DNA of 64,000 nt, taken from positions 39,098,747-39,162,746 of the forward strand of contig NC_068939.1 of NCBI RefSeq assembly GCF_016801865.2, read 5' to 3'. The DNA is from Culex pipiens pallens. Taxonomy: Eukaryota > Arthropoda > Insecta > Diptera > Culicidae. The position numbers were made by a program, and so were the translations under genes. Below, one piece after another: positions 57,150 through 64,000 of the stretch (positions are counted from its first letter, which is position 1; each line of letters starts with the position of its first letter). The notes beneath the pieces were generated by a model, which ran no database searches, was not told the origin of the DNA, and saw only the letters and a program-made list of their open reading frames with translations.

Positions 57150-58980
57150 TTTTTAAACGAGTCAATTTGAACGGTTAAGCGTATGACTTCAAGCAAAAGA
57201 GGTTACAATAAAATAAACAAAATGCATTTTTAAGCCTTTTCCACACCGGCGAAGATGGAAAGCGGGTCAGCCATCCAGAAATGGGGACGTTTCAATTACT
57301 GGCGTCCGTTTTGAAATCCTTGCCAAACGCAATCCATTTTCAACCGTAATGAAGAGCGGGGAAAGTTTGAGGTGGGAAAAGGTCCATTATTTTGCAAAAG
57401 CCACCCGTTTCCCCTGGTCAGGATGGAAAAAGGATGAAGCGCTTTGCGGGTGAGTGTGAGTGTTGAAAAGTTCATTTTATTCAATTAATTTTAATTAAAA
57501 TGTTATGCACGCTGAGTCGGGATTCCCCGGCGAGTTTGCTCTAGAAAACGCTGGAAAGTGGTCCATTTTGGCAACACTGGACTGGGTCAGCGAAAACGTT
57601 GGGTAAATAGTTTGGGGATTAAATTAAACTGCTTTGGGTTTTTGGGTACTCAGTGCGCGTAACGGAGTTTGTGGTTGGCCACCTATTTTAGTCGAATTGG
57701 ATTTAGTTCATATTTCCGGTGGTCATTCAGGAAAATTCCGAGCTATTTTGTTCGGGTGAATATTCCTGAAAGTTTTAAAACTGAAATTGCTCTCCATTAT
57801 AAAATATTTTCCTAAAAGCTCTCACATAAAATAATCCATCCCCACTTCCAACCCATTATCATCTCTCACTCCCCCCAAATCGCGAAGCTTTAACATAAAT
57901 TAGCATGCTCATTAGCCGGAAACATAATTACTCTTGCTCGCGTAATCACACGATTTTCCACCTTTACCAGCAACCAGAGGTACTTTTTCCACTTCATTAT
58001 CGCTGGTTAAATGGATGGTTGGTTGAGGATTTTTCGCTGGTGATGATGCTGACCTGTGCTGGAAAAATCCCCTTTTCCATCATGATTTCCGGGATTAATT
58101 TTCCTCGCGTGGAAAAGTCAAGAGTTGATCTTTTAAGAGGAAAAAAAAGCTTCTAAATTGTTTAATTCTGAATAGGTTTATTTTTAATTATCTGACAGTC
58201 ATCTTCTAGAATGTTTCAAAACAATAGAGGGTTAACTGTTATCTTAATTTTTCTAAACTTTTAAATTGAATCAACTTTTCCCTCATAGTCTATCAGAGCC
58301 AAAGTGATGAATCACATTCCCAGCCTATCAGCGTTTCAATTTGAGCTCATTCATGCTTCCCCAATTACAACAACTATAGCGGCTATCTACCGAATAGTCA
58401 ACTCACTCACTCACCCCGAGTTCAGACTCATCTTCAGCTGACCGTGACCCCGTCGGCCGATCCAACGCGCGGGTCACCACGTCGTATAAACTCATTAGTT
58501 TTCAACGATAACGATCGACGGCTTGCCGCCGGCATTATTTGTCGAGAAATGCAGCAGCACATCCGTGCGCTGACTGGGGCAGCAAAAAAAGAAACATCCA
58601 TCACTGGATGATGAGTCCAAGTTGTTGTTGATTCGAGCCGAGCGAAACTGTCTTGTTTTGAAGTTGGCATCAGCACTTCCGGTGAATCTGCTCGGACTCT
58701 CTGCTAACATGTGCGTTTGTTTAAAATAAGTGTTTTTGTTGCTTTTTTCGGATCGTCAACTCTTCTTAGATAAGCTATAACCAACTCTAAAGTTATGAGG
58801 TTAATTTGTTCTTGGAATGAACGGATTTTGATTTCCTGTCTTAATACACAAGAAGAAATTCATTCATAAATCACATGAGATCTATCTACGTATAACATTC
58901 TGGGAAGGGAACTCTTAAATGATCTGAATTTAGAACTTAAAATTTTAAGCAAAATCAAATTTGCATTTGAAAAGTACTAT
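57150..58980. other. Mixed to AT-rich non-coding stretch
   Basis: No supported gene; opposing 60-83-codon frames near 57905-58710 overlap without domains. Confidence 0.4.
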
Positions 58981-58989
58981 GAATTTTAT

Positions 58990-60020
58990 TTATAAACAAG
59001 CTAACCCCGACAAACTTCGTCTTGTCATTTTTTCACTTCTTGACGTTTTTAGCCTTATGTGATCAAAATTTGATTTTACGTAACTTTTCCCATACAATTT
59101 GCAAATTTTCCGGAATCGGTTCCAGAGTGGCCAAAGTTGTAACTTTTTGGCGTAAGAACCTTCCTTGGGCTTATACGAACCCAAGGCAACAAAGAGCACC
59201 CTGATCCGACGCTCCGTATTGAACTGATTCGCGTTCGAACAAAACCGTCGAAATTTTTTATATATATAGATTGTATCGTTTTCAAGTTATAATCACTGTT
59301 AGGTATAAATTTTAGATTTCTTTTCGTTTTTTGCATCTAATAAATTCATCTTGAAAAGCATCCCTAAACAAAATATTATTGAAAACCAGTGAAAATATTG
59401 TACAACTTTCTTTTTGAGACTTTGAAGATCGGGCACTTCGTTTCTGAGATACAGCCACACAAAGAATTCGAATCGATTAAGATGAGTTTTTTTAGTGTCA
59501 CGTAATTTGCCTGTAATTTTCAACTGACGATATCTTGGATCGATTTTCAAACTTTTGTGTAATTTTCTCATCTTTTAAATAACAATATTTCAAAAAACAA
59601 AAATTTGGTCTGAACATTTAAATTAAGAAAATTATGCATTTGTAGACCATTTCAATAGTAAAGCCTGCTTTTAAAATTTTTGAATTAATTTTATTGAATG
59701 GATCAGCCAATTCAAGCAATACTTCATAAATCAACATTCAAAATTGGACCAATAGTTTACGAGATAACGTCAGTTGATAAAAACAGGATACTCAGAAGAT
59801 TTTTGAAAAATAAAGAAAAAGTTTCCATTTTTGCCGGGCTAGTGATTTTGCACACAAAACATCCAATTTTTCTGACAATTCCACGGCACCATGAAAACTG
59901 CTTTTGAAGAAAAGCAATTCTCCGAGATTTTGTTTTTGCATGTTTTTTTCTGGCTGGAACTTTATGGGTGCTTTCTGTATGCCCAAAGTTTATCCATCAC
60001 GGTTGCTCGACGTGATTGAT
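58990..60020. repeat. Strongly decayed foldback-type repeat
   Basis: Phrases such as GAGATACAGCCAC, AAAATTGGACCAATAG and GGTGCTTTCTGTATGCCCAA match arms of the foldback family, scattered with indels. No coding. Confidence 0.4.
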
Positions 60021-60664
60021 TTTTCAAAACAACGTTTTTTCGTTAACATTTAGGCCCCTAAAAAACTCTTCAAAGTTTGGGAGCGATATTTGTGTCTATA
60101 CTTTGCGCATTGCATGCCTCATTTTCACATTTTTTATTAAATTTATTTTTTTACAGATTTTAAATCCGTTAAAATTTTAAGTTAAAGCCATTTTAGGTAA
60201 CTTTTTTTTAAAAAAAAAGGTCATAGTTTTTCTGTTTTGCAAATAGTGCCCATGACTGTTCATTCCTGAAAAAAAAATTCCCAGATATCTGTGATCAAAA
60301 ACGAAGGTCAATTGGGAAACACTGAAAAAATCAAATTTTTCCTATTTTTTTATAAAGTAAACAAAGTTCTTAAATGCTAAATGTAAGGAATTTTCTCAGC
60401 CCTACGAATAATAAAAAAATACAATGAATAATTAAGTAATTTTTGTCCTGCCTTAGATTATTCTTATATTTTATTATTTTTTTTAATATTTTGCCTTTCA
60501 AAAAATAGTAACTTCGACAAAGATTTCCTGCCAATTCTGGAAATTCTTAAAAAATGGCAGACAAATAAAAAAAACTTAAAAGGATTCAGAACTCCACGAT
60601 TCTGAACAGTGTTATCTAATTGTTTTTTACACAAAACATTTAATAATTCTTTTTATTTGTTTAA

Positions 60665-62396
60665 CCCTTTCAGGCCTGTTAATAGTTAATAATGGAAAAA
60701 TGATCCTGAAGAACATACAAAAATTACCTTGGAAAATTTTGATTTTTGGGTCATATATAGAGGGTGACAAGCGGGAATTCCCGGGAAAATTGCCATTTTT
60801 GAGCCTCTCTATTCCCGGGATTTGATACTTATAAAAAACATATAAATGAAACAAAATAATTAAAATACAATAAGGAACAAAAAAAGAGTTGTATTCCATA
60901 CACAGAAAACAAATTTAGGCCATTGAAAATATTTTTTGAAGCTTATGTCCCTAGACTCTGACATAAGGGGGGGAAAAATTAAAATAGCATAAAAATTAAA
61001 ATTACGAGCCACGGTTACAACATTTTTAATAAAAAAAAAATGCAAGCTTCCCTGCACCGTGCGGTACACGCGGTTCGCTTGTACCTCGGGTTTGCTTTGC
61101 GCCTGCTTTGTTCGGTTTACACCCGTACCCGACTCACACGAACCGAGGGTATTTTGGTTCATCGTACCAGCGCACCACGACACTCTCGGTTCGCCGCGTC
61201 GGTTTTGTGTCTGGCACTCACCCATGGCATGAACCCGGTATATGAGCCAAGGTGCTTCACTCGTTACGAGCCGAGGTACGTGCCGTGGTACGCGCTGGCG
61301 GTACAAAACGGGTTCAATACCACGACACGTACCACGGCACGCTGGGTTCATGCCATGGGTGAGTGCCAGACACAAAACCGATGGGGCGAGCCGAGAGTGT
61401 CGTGGTGCGCTGGTACGATGTACCAAGATACCAATACATAAATGGGTTCAGGCACGTACCGAAGCTAGAAAACCAAACCTGCGGTGTGCGTTGGCACTGG
61501 CGCATGGGAAGCTTGAAAAAATGTTTGAAAATGCGTTATACACCTGTTCAGTTGTTTTACAAGCATTAGTTTCAAAAATATCTAAGTATTGAGGAATTTT
61601 CTTGGCGAACATGTTTTTTGCTGTGCTGTACATCTGAATTTCATAAAAATTCCAAACACAAGCCCAAAAAATGCTTTATATGATTATCAATGTAGAAAAA
61701 TGCAGTTTAGGTTGTTTTCAGTTGATTATACTTCTTTTTTCATGGAAATTTTTGATTATTTTTGAAAAAAAACCAAACTTGGAGTCACAGACCAGAAAAA
61801 AAAAGTTTGGCATGTTAATTTGAGTTTCTTAAAGACAATTATTATTTAAGTAAATAAAACTCTGCCATTTTTTATTATACTATAGCATTGTTAAAGCTCG
61901 CCTACCGTTCTGAACTATTCAGTTTAGTTTAGTTTTCATTGTTGCTGTTAATATTTCTTAACTGCTAATAAAAGTTGAGAACGAAAAACCAACTTTCAAA
62001 TATTGCTGAAGTCTTAATTGTCTTATAGCAAAAATTCTGATCCAGCAAATTAATTTATGAACTATGGTTAAAGTTTTGTGAAAAAAAAACACAGACAAAA
62101 GTGCTGAATTGAACTCGTACAAGCAGATTTGGGAAACTTTTTCAACAAATAGAAAGTATTTCACAAAATAATTGAAATTTCGATATTATACTTTGTGAAA
62201 AATTACGAAGACTTAATGGTGTTAAATTTATGTAAATGTTTGAAATTTATTTTAATTCTTTCAAATTTGTGTCAACAAATCAATATTTTTGCCAAATAAT
62301 AAAAGTCCTGGGTTGCAAAAGTCAACTCTAAATTCCCGGGAAATGAAAATCTCGAGAATCGTCACCATCATATATGACCCATCAGGCCTATAAGGG
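60665..62396. mobile_element. piggyBac-like non-autonomous element with nested inserts
   Basis: Flanked by TTAA (60661-60664 and 62397-62400) with ends CCCTTTCAGGCCTG and CAGGCCTATAAGGG; both ends also share GGGTCATATAT. TTAA targets and CCC ends are hallmarks of piggyBac. Most of the interior appears to be a second insertion bounded by GGGAATTCCCGGGAAAAT (about 60775) and AAATTCCCGGGAAAT (about 62332). Confidence 0.65.
61155..61427. repeat. GC-rich hairpin inside the nested element
   Basis: Arms of about 80 bp (61155-61235 and 61344-61423) are inverted with about 5 mismatches (for example CGTACCAGCGCACCACGACA, GGCACTCACCCATGGCATGA); the centre pairs CGTGCCGTGGTACG with CGTACCACGGCACG. It generates false ORFs of up to 188 codons on both strands. 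Confidence 0.85.
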
Positions 62397-62681
62397 TTAA
62401 AGTTTGTAAAATAAAAAAAAATAATGAAATTCGATCAGTGAAAATTATAGTAATCTATATGCAATTTTTTTTTGCAGTTCCTTTATCGAATAAATATATT
62501 TATATGCACTTTCTTTAAAAAAAACCAAAACGTCAATTTGATGTCATAAAAGTGAAACAAATCAGTCAATTTTTATTTTTCGCAGAAAGAACTTATTTTA
62601 AAAGTACAAAAGAGGCTTAACATATCTTCAAATCCAAATTTCCCAAATCCCGAGTTTTAGCCATATTGATCTTTGCACTGT

Positions 62682-62945
62682 AACTTGGATTTGGCCCGCA
62701 CTTTTCTCTCGCACTTTTGACAACAAAATTTCCAAAAACTAGGCAACCAGCAGTTGTTTATTTACATTTCCAGTCGCAGTTTCCACCAAACTGGATATTC
62801 GCACTTTAAAATTGCGATTGACAGGTGAGCAACATCGGCTCGCTTTGATCATTTTTTGAGAAAATTAAAATTTCCCAAGCCAGTTTGACAAGTCGCAATA
62901 GTGCGATCGATAGCAATAATTTAGTGCGAAGTCCAAGTTTGTGAG
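62682..62945. repeat. MITE-like sequence with AACTTGGA..CGCAC ends
   Basis: Left TAACTTGGATTTGGCCCGCA and right TGCGAAGTCCAAGTTTGTGA are inverted with gaps. Limits are approximate. Confidence 0.35.
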
Positions 62946-64000
62946 AATTGCGCAATATTGTGCCATCATTTTTACATGGACCTGATTACAAAGAATTGTG
63001 TAACAAATTTCCTTATTGGAGCCCAGGTAATACCCGCACATAACAAAACAGGTAAAAGTCAAAGGAGGCTTATTGATGTATTAAAACATGGTTTTGGTGG
63101 ATTTTTTTTTGTGAAATTCAATGAAGCAATGAGCGCAAATATTGGTAAACAATTTTCCAAGCAATTTTTTTTCTGATTTCTACCAAGTTCAATCTACTTC
63201 CTCGATCACCCAAGTGATCCTCCCAGCGGCAGATGATATCTCAAAGATGTGCATTCCCCCACGCATCCAGAGCAACCTTCTCATAATTCCAGACAAACGC
63301 CCACTCTGTTTCCTTCGTCATCAGCATCACTGCAGCAGCAGGCGACCTTAATTGAGATAAGCGCCCAAAGTGCGCTCAACATTGAAAACTTCTGTGTGCG
63401 AACAGAGGTCGGGATTCAACTCCGACTCTACTCAGCTCAATGCCTATTGTGGACCACCGACAAATATTGGTTCAAGAAAAGCCAGTGACCTCCCCGACCG
63501 CAGCATCTGGGATTGACCTTTCGCTTTCGAGTGCCAGATTGTCTCCTGCTCCTCCAAAACTTGTACACACACTTGAACTAGTTGTCGTTGCACTCGACGC
63601 ACTCGCACAATCGTATGCGCTGGTTTTTAAATATTTGAGGTTGGATTAGAGTACGCCGAGGTCAAGTACCAGAAGGCGGTTTTGTATACGGTGAAGGCTG
63701 GAAGGTTTGCTTTTTGGGGCTGAAAACAGAACTTTTTTTGGGATGAATTAAGACAAAAAGCACTCGAGTTAATTTATTAGGTACAAGCTAATTTGTAGTT
63801 GCCCTTGTCCGCCCTGTCGTGAGAAATGGTTACACGGATGTTCTTACTTATTAATTTAATATTTATGATAATTGCACAAAATACAAATGAGAATTAATGC
63901 GATTTCATTTGGTTTGCATTTCGATTCCATCAAAGATAGGGTTTATCTCATATTCCGGAAATTTCCCAAAGGGGCCACCGGTAACCGGTTCCATTGGCCA
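62946..64000. other. Non-coding stretch
   Basis: 63180-63660 is less AT-rich with overlapping short frames, none supported. The last bases (GGGGCCACCGGTAACCGGTT) resemble a mosquito repeat end cut by the window. Confidence 0.35.

Noticed and set aside
60860..61441. 188-, 133- and 116-codon ORFs on both strands
   Set aside because: All lie over the GC-rich palindrome and mirror each other; no domain or splice signals.

Overview
The window looks like nuclear DNA from a culicine mosquito, most likely Culex. The grounds are a well-formed insect UDP-glycosyltransferase (UGT) gene with three introns of only 54-66 bp, two SINEs with a double tRNA-like head (recalling the Culex Twin SINE, from memory), and many mosquito-style foldback and MITE repeats. 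Species assignment is inference. Gene density is very low, most of the sequence is AT-rich repeat, and one 100-N assembly gap lies at 24394-24493.

Layout. 1-7190: AT-rich repeats, including a 161 bp MITE caught next to its own empty-site paralogue (269-429) and a 1.9 kb palindromic foldback (3436-5320). 7194-7335 is a convincing isolated coding exon on the minus strand. 7587-11346: a TA-flanked element with GGGGAGAGTGGGGAGACTTG ends, a decayed foldback and a repeat shared with 21-22 kb. 13088-15550: a complete, young LTR retroelement without ORFs (373 bp LTRs differing at about 3 sites, 4-bp target duplication, tRNA-Leu-like primer site). 16540-18990: a ~114 bp tandem array split by a second foldback. 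21139-22476: a composite palindrome. 24135-24365: the GIY-YIG end of a dead Penelope-like element, just before the gap. 26038-30870: a giant nested inverted repeat holding a third foldback (28170-30110, TTAA-flanked).

32-45.4 kb is less AT-rich and holds several exon-like islands plus eight copies of a dispersed repeat carrying a TGTCAACTGTCA-type block and twelve perfect GGTAAGT splice-donor motifs. Four copies point left and four point right, switching on either side of a (CTACT)40 microsatellite. 45.4-48.7 kb is the gene-bearing part: a four-exon UGT (522 aa) on the minus strand, bracketed by two SINEs in inverted orientation, and a short membrane-protein ORF upstream of it. 48.7-64 kb returns to repeats: hairpin MITEs, a 3-unit tandem repeat and a piggyBac-like TTAACCC element with a GC-rich hairpin inside.

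The only gene with a clear function is the UGT, a membrane enzyme of the ER lumen that conjugates sugars to small lipophilic molecules. Unusually, the residue at the usual catalytic histidine position reads as asparagine. Other exon calls are single exons without partners and are held at low confidence.
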